Shown here: positions 7,144-13,220 of the stretch, in pieces | Position numbering within the stretch: the first letter of the stretch is position 1 | Layout of the letters: each line of letters starts with the position of its first letter | Assembly: GCA_002338255.1 (NCBI GenBank) | Contig: DDHX01000039.1 | Coordinates: 3,078-16,539, forward strand | Source: Ruminococcaceae bacterium UBA1865 | GTDB taxonomy: Bacteria; Bacillota; Clostridia; Oscillospirales; Acutalibacteraceae | DNA length: 13,462 bases | Direction: 5' to 3' | The notes under the pieces: generated by a model | Seen by the model: only the letters and a program-made list of their open reading frames with translations | What the model was told of the DNA's origin: nothing | Databases searched by the model: none | Made by a program: the position numbers and the translations under genes

Positions 7144-7281
7144 CTACTTTCTGCGTGTAACGATGCGGAAAGATTCAATAGTGTTATTGCGGAGCCTGTC
7201 CACTTCCTGTATAAGTTTATGTTGACGTACCACCAGTACGATGGCTGCACACAGTACTATGACGTTGATTATTGTTGACAT
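7144..7281 (-). CDS. 45-aa single-pass membrane peptide
   Basis: This short gene reads MSTIINVIVLCAAIVLVV, then RQHKLIQEVDRLRNNTIESF and a basic end RIVTRRK. The first 18 residues form one membrane helix; the remainder is a charged, probably coiled, cytosolic tail by the positive-inside rule. The ribosome site GGAAGGAG lies 8 bases before the ATG at 7281, among the best in the window, which argues strongly for translation. It overlaps the 3' end of the preceding gene by 65 bases in another frame. No family recognised; small membrane peptides are common in phage and conjugative modules. Confidence 0.7.
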   Translation of the reverse strand: MSTIINVIVLCAAIVLVVRQHKLIQEVDRLRNNTIESFRIVTRRK

Positions 7282-7471
7282 AGCCTTTACTCCTTCCTGT
7301 TATGGATGTGACCGGCAAAATGCGCCATTCATATCCGTAATTGTTTTCTTTGTTATTTTCCAAGCTTATGATTGCGGCCAACATGGTTGAAAACGGCCGC
7401 AAAAAATTACCGAACTGTGCGCCAGTAGTAAACATCGGTCGGCGCTGAACCTGATAATGCATTTCTTGCAT
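7217..7471 (-). CDS. Hypothetical 84-aa protein, 3' end doubtful
   Basis: The start at 7471 is well supported, with GGAGGT 7 bases upstream. The first two thirds (from MQEMHYQVQRR to NYGYEWRILPVTS) look like an ordinary soluble protein. The last 20 or so residues run through the ribosome site and first codons of the 45-aa membrane peptide in another frame, an overlap of 65 bases. A natural stop nearer 7285 may have been lost by a small indel, which would make the present tail non-native. No family recognised. Confidence 0.52.
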   Translation of the reverse strand: MQEMHYQVQRRPMFTTGAQFGNFLRPFSTMLAAIISLENNKENNYGYEWRILPVTSITGRSKGYVNNNQRHSTVCSHRTGGTST

Positions 7472-7476
7472 CTTCC

Positions 7477-7731
7477 TTACCTCCTGCTTGATTCACCGGT
7501 ATAACGGTTTTTTCCTTCCGCTTCGAGCTTGTCCCCAAGGCGGCGGCGTAATAGTGAATCTACTGACATAATGTAATTTGACCAGGCTTCAAGCGGATTT
7601 TCATATTCCCTTTTGTCGCTGAAATTGTAGCCTCCGCCCTCTTTGGGTTCGCATCCGAGCAGAACGTCATATTTATTCGATTCCGTATCATGTGCGAAAG
7701 CTATATTGAGGGTCCTGCATATGTAGTGCAT
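7477..7731 (-). CDS. Hypothetical 84-aa protein
   Basis: The protein begins MHYICRTLNIAFAHDTESNK and continues with a mixed charged sequence and a helical end (LEAWSNYIMSVDSLLRRRLGDKLEAEGK). An upstream in-frame ATG at 7758 exists, but the ATG at 7731 has GGAGG 8 bases before it and is preferred. It follows the cysteine-rich gene with a 44-base overlap and precedes the next gene by 5 bases, so translation is probably coupled through the operon. No family recognised. Confidence 0.65.
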   Translation of the reverse strand: MHYICRTLNIAFAHDTESNKYDVLLGCEPKEGGGYNFSDKREYENPLEAWSNYIMSVDSLLRRRLGDKLEAEGKNRYTGESSRR

Positions 7732-8026
7732 GGTTAATTCCTCCCGGCTTAAAGTCATGGCAGCACGCCGACTCGATTGGCATATGACGTTTACCGCGTT
7801 CGCAACCGAAACAGGAGGCCGGACGAATTTCAGACGGTGCTGCTTCCATTCCGGCCAAGCAGGTTTCGATATTCGCGCAAAAGTTGCATTGGCAACGACA
7901 GCAGTCGGTCACTTCTGTACTTTGTGAGTTCCTTTGAGCATACAGGGTTAAGAAATACTGAAGCGTTTCGCTGATCTCAGCGAGTGTCTTTGTTGCTTTC
8001 TCCAGTTCGTGTTGATATTCATACAT
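7688..8026 (-). CDS. Cysteine-rich small protein, probable metal binder
   Basis: The N-terminal 35 residues are an amphipathic helix (YEYQHELEKATKTLAEISET). The centre is very rich in cysteine: CCRCQCNFCANIETC near residue 43, CFGC near 72 and CC near 88, spacing typical of zinc or iron-sulfur binding. The ATG at 8026 is preferred, with GGAG 10 bases upstream; a GTG at 8035 would add three residues but overlaps that ribosome site. The C-terminal 14 residues overlap the next gene. It is cut off from the upstream part of the operon by the divergent cargo gene at 8107. No family recognised; a DNA-binding or regulatory zinc protein is possible. Confidence 0.6.
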   Translation of the reverse strand: MYEYQHELEKATKTLAEISETLQYFLTLYAQRNSQSTEVTDCCRCQCNFCANIETCLAGMEAAPSEIRPASCFGCERGKRHMPIESACCHDFKPGGINHALHMQDPQYSFRT

Positions 8027-8056
8027 TTTCCACACACTCCTTTGGGGTTGAATTAC

Positions 8057-8085
8057 TTGTAAATATTTCCTTTCCGTTGTAGAAT
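8057..8085 (+). promoter_or_regulatory. Promoter of the inserted plus-strand cargo gene
   Basis: TTGTAA (8057-8062), 17 bases, TAGAAT (8080-8085) would start transcription near 8092, about 15 bases before the coding start at 8107. Confidence 0.6.
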
Positions 8086-8106
8086 ATTGTCGGAAAGGGT
8101 GATTTT

Positions 8107-8601
8107 ATGAAATTTTTAACTAAAGAAAACATTTCTCTTTTTATTGCTATTGCTGGGTTTGTACTTTCAATTTTTAATATCATTAGGCAGTATTATTTCA
8201 ATCGAGCAAAAATAAATATAATTTACCGAAGTCATTATTGCGGTGGCAGTGTTTCGTTTAATTTAGCAATTGAAAACTGTTCTCAACTGGATATCTCAAT
8301 TTCCAGAATGCTGTTGATTGTAAACAATAAAGAATTTGAGTTTCTTTATTTGCCAAAAACCATTTGGACAATAACTCATAGAACCGGTGGAGTTGAAACA
8401 GACCGCAAAAAAATAGATTCAATCTCATTCCCCCAAACGATTGGTGGACTTGGAGCTGTAGGCGGATGCTTTGCCGTTGATGTTGATAAAGAAACATGTG
8501 GCTTGTTTGAATCTCCCATTGCAGTTGCGTTAAAAGTATTTACTAACAGAGGCTGTTTCTTATTTCCTGTGATGGCCGATAACAATAAAGCAGATATTTA
8601 G
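8107..8601 (+). CDS. Membrane-anchored cargo protein of unknown function
   Basis: The 164-residue protein has one N-terminal membrane helix (ISLFIAIAGFVLSIFNII, residues 9-26) followed by a basic stretch, which suggests that the remainder lies in the cytosol. That remainder looks mostly beta-stranded (SVSFNLAIENCSQLDISISRM and on). GGAAAGGGTG stands 8 bases before the ATG. It is the only plus-strand gene within a 7-kb minus-strand operon and has its own promoter, the usual look of a cargo (moron) gene. It lacks a terminator and ends tail-to-tail with a 42-base overlap of the small peptide gene at 8560. Its AT-rich codon use differs from the neighbours. A defence or superinfection role is possible but unsupported. 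Confidence 0.7.
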   Translation: MKFLTKENISLFIAIAGFVLSIFNIIRQYYFNRAKINIIYRSHYCGGSVSFNLAIENCSQLDISISRMLLIVNNKEFEFLYLPKTIWTITHRTGGVETDRKKIDSISFPQTIGGLGAVGGCFAVDVDKETCGLFESPIAVALKVFTNRGCFLFPVMADNNKADI

Positions 8602-8649
8602 TATGACAGTTGCAATTCCTATTATCAGCGTTACGTCTGCTACGTCCAT
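8560..8649 (-). CDS. 29-aa single-pass membrane peptide
   Basis: The reading frame is MDVADVTLIIGIATVILNIC, then FIVIGHHRK and a TAA stop. Almost the whole peptide is one hydrophobic helix with a basic end. AGGAGG lies exactly 6 bases before the ATG at 8649, an ideal ribosome site, and the gene follows the 55-aa gene by 31 bases. The 3' end overlaps the opposite-strand cargo gene by 42 bases. No family known to me. Confidence 0.6.
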   Translation of the reverse strand: MDVADVTLIIGIATVILNICFIVIGHHRK

Positions 8650-8680
8650 TCTCTCTCCCTCCTCTCGGCTTTTGACAGAT

Positions 8681-8848
8681 TTAGGAAATAGGTTTTCCGT
8701 TGACTGTCAGGTTCAGATTAAGCGAAGCAGTTATTTCTTTCACTTCGTCCAGAAGTGATTTAAGCTGTTTCGCTTTTTCTATTACTTCATCAATACCGAT
8801 AATTTTGGCTCCGATTTCAACAGACATCGTTTGGGAATTATTGCTCAT
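8681..8848 (-). CDS. 55-aa helical peptide
   Basis: The product begins MSNNSQTMSVEIGAKIIGID and continues with a charged helix (EVIEKAKQLKSLLDEVKEI) and a short beta-like end (LNLNLTVNGKPIS). AGGAGG stands 9 bases before the ATG at 8848. It lies between the excisionase-like gene and the 29-aa membrane peptide in the same direction. It has heptad-like leucine spacing, so self-association is likely. Function unknown. Confidence 0.65.
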   Translation of the reverse strand: MSNNSQTMSVEIGAKIIGIDEVIEKAKQLKSLLDEVKEITASLNLNLTVNGKPIS

Positions 8849-8910
8849 GATGTTTCCCTCCTTTCTTTCAAAATTCTAAACGTTTGGGATTTCGGCATTA
8901 TTATGTAGTT

Positions 8911-9105
8911 CTACGCAAATACACGCGCAAGTTGTTCAGCAGTAATCATTTCACTAAGACCCCTGCGGTAAAGAGTTTTTGTTGAGACTCCCATAATTGC
9001 GGATGCTTCCTGCTGGCTATAAAGTAATTTGTTTGGAAATATTTCATCAGCGCGTTTACGGATGCGTTCAAGTGTGTCGTGGTAAAGTTCTTTTTCGCGT
9101 GGCAT
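8911..9105 (-). CDS. Excisionase-like helix-turn-helix protein
   Basis: The 64-residue form (MPREKELYHDTLERIRKRAD onward) has a basic helix and then LLYSQQEASAIMGVSTKTLYRRG, a MerR/excisionase-type HTH, closing with ITAEQLARVF. Such proteins in integrative elements act as excisionases or as local regulators. Here the position, just downstream of the XRE regulator and first in the long operon, fits that. The frame is open to an ATG at 9180, which would add 25 residues, but neither start has a good ribosome site. I prefer 9105 because the extra part does not resemble the family, and a perfect operator-like inverted repeat (9129-9150) lies within it. Confidence 0.72.
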   Translation of the reverse strand: MPREKELYHDTLERIRKRADEIFPNKLLYSQQEASAIMGVSTKTLYRRGLSEMITAEQLARVFA

Positions 9106-9128
9106 AATTTTTTCTTTTATCCTTTCCG

Positions 9129-9150
9129 GATGTACCAGTTTTGGTACATC
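9129..9150. promoter_or_regulatory. Operator-like inverted repeat before the excisionase-like gene
   Basis: GATGTACCA (9129-9137) and TGGTACATC (9142-9150) are perfect inverted arms around four bases. It lies about 24 bases upstream of the preferred start at 9105, a fitting place for self-control by that HTH protein or for excisionase binding. If the longer start at 9180 were used, it would be within the coding region. Confidence 0.5.
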
Positions 9151-9233
9151 GAATTTAGCTGGGATTGTAATACAGAACATCTGTGCTATACTAAAACTTG
9201 TTAGTAATTATCCCCACTATCACCTTTCATGTT

Positions 9234-9467
9234 TTAGACGTGTTGCTCATTCGGTGACTTATAGCGTAAAAAAATTTGTGCAATGTCTCCTACCGATTTG
9301 CCTAATGGCTTTGCAATTGCATTAAGCTCATTGACATCCGGCTCTTTTACGCCGTTAGTAATCTTACTTAGCCGCTGCCGTGGCCATCCAATTTCTTTTG
9401 CCATTTCGGCTTCTGAATCAAATGTTCCATAAATCAATCCACGTAATTCTTTAACTTTGGCTTTCAT
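9234..9467 (-). CDS. Cro-like XRE-family regulator
   Basis: The 77-residue protein is a single XRE helix-turn-helix domain (about residues 17-55: SEAEMAKEIGWPRQRLSKIT with VGDIAQIF near the end), without a second domain. GGGAG lies 8 bases before the ATG. It is the first gene of the leftward operon and is read from the consensus promoter at 9507-9535, divergent from the CI-like repressor. That is the position of Cro in lambdoid-type switches, so it probably binds the TTTGGTGACT sites and opposes the repressor. Which site it favours cannot be read from the sequence. Confidence 0.8.
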   Translation of the reverse strand: MKAKVKELRGLIYGTFDSEAEMAKEIGWPRQRLSKITNGVKEPDVNELNAIAKPLGKSVGDIAQIFLRYKSPNEQHV

Positions 9468-9490
9468 TTAATCATCTCCCTTGTTGCCTG

Positions 9491-9589
9491 TTTGGTGACT
9501 GACTATATATTAGCATTGTGTTTTAATCTTGTCAACCGTTTGGAGACTATTTTTAAAATTATTTTTGATTTGTATTGATTTTGGTGACT
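9491..9589. promoter_or_regulatory. Three operator-like TTTGGTGACT sites in the divergent control region
   Basis: TTTGGTGACT occurs at 9491-9500 and 9580-9589, and TTTGGAGACT at 9539-9548, all in the same direction. The first covers the expected start of the leftward promoter, the second abuts its -35 box, and the third lies between the -35 and -10 boxes of the rightward promoter. This placement is what is expected if the divergent regulators bind here. Confidence 0.7.
9507..9535 (-). promoter_or_regulatory. Leftward promoter of the replication operon
   Basis: On the minus strand, TTGACA (9535-9530), 17 bases, TAATAT (9512-9507) is nearly perfect consensus and the strongest promoter seen here. 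Transcription would begin near 9500, inside an operator-like site, and run through the XRE gene into the rep operon. Confidence 0.85.
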
Positions 9590-9603
9590 AAATGTGATTT
9601 AAT
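9575..9603 (+). promoter_or_regulatory. Rightward promoter of the repressor and ImmA genes
   Basis: TTGATT (9575-9580), 17 bases, TTTAAT (9598-9603), with an operator-like site inside the spacer. A start near 9610 leaves a leader of about 25 bases before the GTG at 9635. Confidence 0.55.
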
Positions 9604-9634
9604 AGAGATACTTCATAGAAACGGGGTATTTAAC

Positions 9635-10024
9635 GTGGGACTAAAATTCGGGGCTAAATTGAAAAAAATTAGAATTGAACGTAATATGTCACAAGACGAA
9701 TTTGCTACTCTTTTAGGAACTTCAAAACAAGTTATTAGCAGATATGAAAATAGTCAAAGAACGCCGAAAATAACAATAGCTCAAGAATATTCTGAAAAGT
9801 TGAATATTCCTTTGGAGTTTTTGATAGATGATAGCGAGGAAGATCTGAAAATAGACAGCAATACAAAATCAGATAAGAATGTGAAAGATATATCATTTGA
9901 TGATTTTACTTATGCTTTTCTTGATGAGTCCAAAGAGCTAACAGAAGAAAATAAAGCTAAACTGTTGGAAATGGCTAAATTTTTCAAACAACAGCAAGAA
10001 AAGGAGAAAAGCAATTTAAATTAA
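9635..10024 (+). CDS. CI-like XRE-family repressor
   Basis: From the GTG at 9635 the protein has 129 residues: an XRE helix-turn-helix at about 17-45 (MSQDEFATLLGTSKQVISRY), a Lys/Asp-rich linker, and a short helical C-terminus (ELTEENKAKLLEMAKFFKQQ) that probably dimerises. It lacks an S24 self-cleavage domain, as is typical of repressors paired with an ImmA protease, here 15 bases downstream. A TTG at 9575 would extend the frame by 20 residues, but that stretch contains the promoter and operator. GGGG lies 9 bases before the GTG, a modest ribosome site. It probably keeps the leftward operon silent. Confidence 0.83.
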   Translation: MGLKFGAKLKKIRIERNMSQDEFATLLGTSKQVISRYENSQRTPKITIAQEYSEKLNIPLEFLIDDSEEDLKIDSNTKSDKNVKDISFDDFTYAFLDESKELTEENKAKLLEMAKFFKQQQEKEKSNLN

Positions 10025-10039
10025 GGACGGAAGTAAATA

Positions 10040-10462
10040 ATGGTTGAACTTGCAGCACTTTATAGTGATCTTAAAAAACAAAACATTTATTTGTTTTCTT
10101 ATAATGTTGGTCCCGAAAAAAGTGTCACTCTGGAAATGAATCATAAATATGCTATATTCGCTGACTTCTTCCAAATTGATTCTACTGCGGAGATAAAGAG
10201 AACTTTAGCTCATGAAATAAGACATTGTGCTACTGGCTGTACTCATAAAATATGTAGTCCTCTTGACTTGGTTCAAAAACATGAATATAAAGCAAATCGG
10301 TGGGCCATTGAACAATACTTACCTTTTGAAAAATTAAACGCAGCTATCATTGAAGGTTATAATGAAGCGTGGCAACTTGCTGAATATTTCGACTTTCCGG
10401 AAGATTTCATTAATAAAGCTGTTGACTATTACGAAATATCTATGGAAAGAAAATTTGGTTAA
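10040..10462 (+). CDS. immA: ImmA/IrrE-family metallopeptidase
   Basis: The zinc site is clear: HEIRH at residues 58-62 and a glutamate in HEYKANRWA (Glu82), the usual HExxH plus downstream Glu of ImmA/IrrE peptidases. Length (140 aa) fits the short form of the family. In ICEBs1-like elements ImmA cleaves its paired XRE repressor after DNA damage or cell signals, releasing the element. Here it follows the repressor by 15 bases with GGAAG 7-8 bases before its ATG, so the two genes are read together. Substrate is inferred from that pairing. Confidence 0.86.
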   Translation: MVELAALYSDLKKQNIYLFSYNVGPEKSVTLEMNHKYAIFADFFQIDSTAEIKRTLAHEIRHCATGCTHKICSPLDLVQKHEYKANRWAIEQYLPFEKLNAAIIEGYNEAWQLAEYFDFPEDFINKAVDYYEISMERKFG

Positions 10463-10529
10463 TTATTAAAGAAGATATGCAAAATGCTTCCGAGTACCAA
10501 CACTCATGAGTTTTTTTATTTACAGCAAT

Positions 10530-10744
10530 TCCTGTGATGCCCATCTTGACTTTGCTGTTACGGTAGCCGACGATAGTATGTCTCTCCTGTTGTCCGGAGG
10601 CGATATTCTCCTGGTTAAAAGCAAGATTCTGTAAAACATGGTGAACTCGGAGTATTTATGATTGATGGAGTTCGCGAACTTAGCTGTGAGGTCAAAGTTC
10701 TTAAAGTCTTACACCCCGGAGAATACACTTTTATTAAAATATAA
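10530..10744 (+). pseudogene. Frameshifted remnant of an S24 (LexA/CI-type) repressor
   Basis: Bases 10539-10634 read AHLDFAVTVADDSMSLLLSG, then GDILLVKSKIL and a stop. A one-base shift at about 10631 gives VKHGELGVFMIDGVREL and on to a TAA at 10742-10744. DFAxxVxGDSM, GDILLVK and GELGVF are the hallmarks of the S24 peptidase domain of LexA/CI repressors, with Ser in the DSM motif as nucleophile; here GDSM is DDSM. The N-terminal HTH half is absent and the C-terminus has decayed. The element thus carries the scar of a second, self-cleaving repressor beside its working repressor/ImmA pair. The stretch 10463-10530 holds only a short T run (10511-10517). Confidence 0.7.
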
Positions 10745-10780
10745 AAAACCACTCTCTCTACTTACGATAGGCAAGAGTGG
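10743..10780 (-). terminator. Possible minus-strand terminator before the integrase gene
   Basis: CCACTCT (10749-10755) pairs with AGAGTGG (10774-10780). On the minus strand the stem is followed by TTTTTTATATTTT. No T run follows on the plus strand. It would stop antisense transcription coming from the integrase gene. Confidence 0.45.
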
Positions 10781-10797
10781 AAACTATCAACCAAGGG

Positions 10798-10827
10798 CTG
10801 ACAGTACGTATAACACATTTATATTGT
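10798..10827 (+). promoter_or_regulatory. Possible integrase promoter
   Basis: CTGACA (10798-10803), 18 bases, TATTGT (10822-10827) would place the start near 10834, about 26 bases before the integrase ATG. Match to consensus is moderate. Confidence 0.4.
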
Positions 10828-10859
10828 ACTCTGTTAGTCCTCTTTTTTCAGGAGGTACT

Positions 10860-12008
10860 ATGGCAAAAAATAAAATCACAGACGGTCTACGTCAAAAATC
10901 AAATGGCGTGTGGGAACGGTCCGAAATAATTAATGGTCAGCGCCGTTGGTTTTCTTCGCTTGACCCAGCTGAGGTTTGGAAAAAGCGAAATGATGCTCTT
11001 GGAGAAGCTGAAAACGATCAAATTGAAAAAGATAAAGGCCCTCTGTTTAGTATTGTTACTGATACTTATGAGGAACATGTCCGTGAAATGAAATACGGTA
11101 CGCAGCGCAGTTATCTTCCTGCTATAGCTCGCGCACGGAGTACTTTTGGAGACAAGCGCATGCGTGATATAGAGCCATACATGATTTCCAAATTTCTACA
11201 AGGAATGTCAGGAATGGCGAAAACAAAGGTGAGTAATCAAAAGTCGGTGCTCAATGCCATTTTTCAAACATGGATTGAAAGTCCCACATGGCGTGGTGAC
11301 AGCAATCCGTCAAAAATCGTAAGTATCCCCCGCGGGCTCAAGCGTACAAAACGTGAACCTCCTACCAATGAACAGATAAAGATTGTTAAAGACCATTATT
11401 TAGATCCGGACGCTTTGCCCGCAGTAGTGTTCCTTTGTACCGGAGAACGGCGTGGGGAAGCTTGTGGCATACAAATAGAAGATATTGATTTTGAAAATAA
11501 AACAATCAGTATTACCAATTCTGTGGAACACATAGGGAACAAGCCGCACACTACAACGACCAAAACACCGGCAGGAATTAGAAAAATACCACTGTTGTCA
11601 ATGCTTGAAGATGCGTTGCAGCCCTTAAAAAGCTTACGGGAAGACGCTTATATATTAAGCGGTACCAACGAACCTCTCACCACGTCACGCTACAACCGAC
11701 TTTGGGCAAATTTCTGGCATAAATATGGATATGCACATAAATTAAGCTATGAAAGCAATCGGACAAATTCAAAAGGTGAACCCAAAAAATACGTGCATAC
11801 CGAATGGCAGGCCGACATATGCGCTCATCAGTTCCGGCATGAGTACGTTTGTATGCTGTGTCTGGCCGGAGTTCCGGAGGAAGTTGCAATCTTGCTTGTC
11901 GGTCATGCAAATGTACAAATGATTCACGAAGTTTATTTATCACTTAAACCGCAAATGATAGAGAGTGCGGGCAACAAGCTTAATGACTTCTTAAATAAAA
12001 AAGTTTAG
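10860..12008 (+). CDS. int: Tyrosine recombinase / integrase
   Basis: The 382-residue protein carries the full catalytic set of phage-type tyrosine recombinases: Arg197 in TGERRGE, a likely Lys235 in the strand before GIRKIP, His323 and Arg326 in HQFRH, His349 in LVGH, and the nucleophile Tyr359 in HEVYLSL. The N-terminal part has an arm-binding region and a core-binding SAM-like domain (about 60-160). GGAGGT lies 3 bases before the ATG at 10860. The frame is open back to 10662, but that stretch is the S24 remnant in another frame. The gene has its own weak promoter and a good terminator. It would integrate and excise the element; the attachment site could not be located. Confidence 0.9.
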   Translation: MAKNKITDGLRQKSNGVWERSEIINGQRRWFSSLDPAEVWKKRNDALGEAENDQIEKDKGPLFSIVTDTYEEHVREMKYGTQRSYLPAIARARSTFGDKRMRDIEPYMISKFLQGMSGMAKTKVSNQKSVLNAIFQTWIESPTWRGDSNPSKIVSIPRGLKRTKREPPTNEQIKIVKDHYLDPDALPAVVFLCTGERRGEACGIQIEDIDFENKTISITNSVEHIGNKPHTTTTKTPAGIRKIPLLSMLEDALQPLKSLREDAYILSGTNEPLTTSRYNRLWANFWHKYGYAHKLSYESNRTNSKGEPKKYVHTEWQADICAHQFRHEYVCMLCLAGVPEEVAILLVGHANVQMIHEVYLSLKPQMIESAGNKLNDFLNKKV

Positions 12009-12081
12009 TCCTCTATTAGTCCACATAAAAGTGTCTAAAATGGTTATTTGCAGTCTTTTACCGTCTACAATAAAATGAGAT

Positions 12082-12125
12082 AAAGCCGCATTAGCACTGA
12101 ATTTTCAGCATTAATGCGGCTTTTT
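12082..12125 (+). terminator. Terminator downstream of the integrase gene
   Basis: AAAGCCGCATTA (12082-12093) pairs perfectly with TAATGCGGCTTT (12112-12123), followed by Ts. Bases 12009-12081 and 12126-12236 show no gene; the element's end may be among them. Confidence 0.88.
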
Positions 12126-12236
12126 GAATGGCGAATCTAACTAAAAATGATAAAATTTACATATATGCTTAATGCCGTTAAAAGATTGCAACTGATCATT
12201 AAATTATAGCACACCTGCGTCTAATCCGCATTTACT

Positions 12237-12800
12237 TTACTTAACACTCCATATATTGAGTACATCTTCGGCAATTTTCTGGGTGCGCTCCCTGATTTTT
12301 GTTTCATTCCAAGTACAATCACCTAAATCATATGGTACGACTATATCCAGTTTTGTTATACCCAGTTCCGCGTAGTGCTTTATACCGCGCTTACGGCCTT
12401 CGCCCTCAACTTTCCGTTTAAACTCATAATTACGTAACGCTGTATTAAGCGAGCTTTTCAAAAGCGTCATATTTCCAATGCTGTATATGAGCTTATAGCG
12501 GTATTGCTTGGCAATTTCTGAATCCTTGATAATGTTACCGTCATCACCGACAACCGGCACACTACTCCAATATTCCTCCCATTTTTGCGGCATGATATGT
12601 TCCAATGTATATGTATATTTTAGTTCATCTCTGTCGTAGCGGCTGTCATTTGTCATGGGACTGATAAGCCCATCCTTTTCCATGGCATTCACCTGAATTA
12701 TCATCAATCGGTAACGCATATCGCGTTCCGCCTGTTGCTGTTCCGTTACTTTTCCCTCCTTGACTTTTTGACTCCATTCATCTCTCTGAGAAGGAAAAAG
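12237..12800 (-). pseudogene. C-terminal fragment of a GmrSD-like (DUF262/DUF1524) restriction protein
   Basis: The segment carries the DUF1524 HNH-like nuclease signature: YTLEHIMPQKWEEYW (His-x-x-Pro), then IGNMTLLKSSLNTALRNYEF with the conserved GNxTLL and Asn residues. That is the C-terminal half of GmrSD-type modification-dependent restriction enzymes. An ATG at 12719 could start a 160-residue product, but in-frame family-like sequence continues upstream (SQRDEWSQKVKEGKV) to an in-frame TGA at about 12801. No ribosome site fits the ATG, so the true N-terminal DUF262 NTPase domain has been cut off. The break lies beside an 11-base inverted repeat (12759-12769 with 12795-12805). It is probably a relic of host or element defence. 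Confidence 0.78.
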
Positions 12801-12846
12801 TCAAGTAAAACACGCCACATTCTGCCTGAAATAATTTTCTTACCAA

Positions 12847-12882
12847 TTTGCATACACCCCCTTTTTCATTTGCATCCACCCC
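12847..12882 (+). repeat. Pair of 14-base direct repeats, 22 bases apart
   Basis: TTTGCATACACCCC (12847-12860) and TTTGCATCCACCCC (12869-12882) differ at one base and are spaced about two helical turns. They could be binding sites or the inner repeats of an insertion-sequence end. Apart from these and the hairpin at 13031, I see no convincing gene from 12801 to 13220. Confidence 0.5.
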
Positions 12883-13030
12883 TGAAATTTAACGGATATT
12901 TGGTGTAATTTGGCAGTATTTTCCCTTCAAAACCAAAATATGGGTGGTTAGACGCACCATCTGTCAGAAGCAGCAAATAGGGTAAAACCTGACAAGCCGC
13001 ATCAACACTGGATTTTTTGGCATAAAAAGA

Positions 13031-13068
13031 ACCACCTACCAATAAAATTTCTTTTATCAATAGGTGGT
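13031..13068 (-). terminator. Hairpin beside repeat module B, likely terminator
   Basis: ACCACCTA (13031-13038) pairs with TAGGTGGT (13061-13068), with further A/T pairing inside. On the minus strand the stem is followed by TCTTTTTATG. It mirrors the hairpin left of module A. Confidence 0.55.
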
Positions 13069-13076
13069 AGTTTATT

Positions 13077-13168
13077 TGCCTAGTAAACCAAAGTTTGATA
13101 CAATTGAACGATTACTTTTGAAAGTTTCATTTGGTTGAGCGAAAGTTTCAAATTGGTGAAAAGTTTCA
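13077..13168 (+). repeat. Repeat module B: diverged copy of module A
   Basis: Same order as module A: TGCCTA, AACCAAAGTTTGATACAA (from 13086), then three GTTTCA units (13120-13129, 13141-13150, 13159-13168) spaced 21 and 18 bases. Identity is 44/47 over the block from 13086, and lower further right. The two modules are direct repeats about 10.4 kb apart. Confidence 0.65.
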
Positions 13169-13220
13169 AAATGTTAATACCAATCGCGACAAGTGAAAAA
13201 TTGTCCAGTTAAAGTTCAGC

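Noticed and set aside
7047..7250. 67-aa minus-strand frame
   Set aside because: It overlaps the 45-aa membrane peptide and the 91-aa gene in other frames, has no ribosome site and no protein-like features.
10491..10517. Terminator after immA
   Set aside because: A T run exists, but the only stem (GAGT/ACTC) is four pairs, too weak to call.
10834..12014. TTAGTCCTCT as a direct repeat on both sides of the integrase gene (10834-10843 and 12005-12014)
   Set aside because: Ten bases flanking only int are too short and wrongly placed to be the element's attachment sites; may be chance, or at most arm-type sites.
12866..13060. 64-aa minus-strand frame
   Set aside because: It spans the terminator hairpin at 13031-13068 and the direct repeats, and has no convincing ribosome site or recognisable motif.
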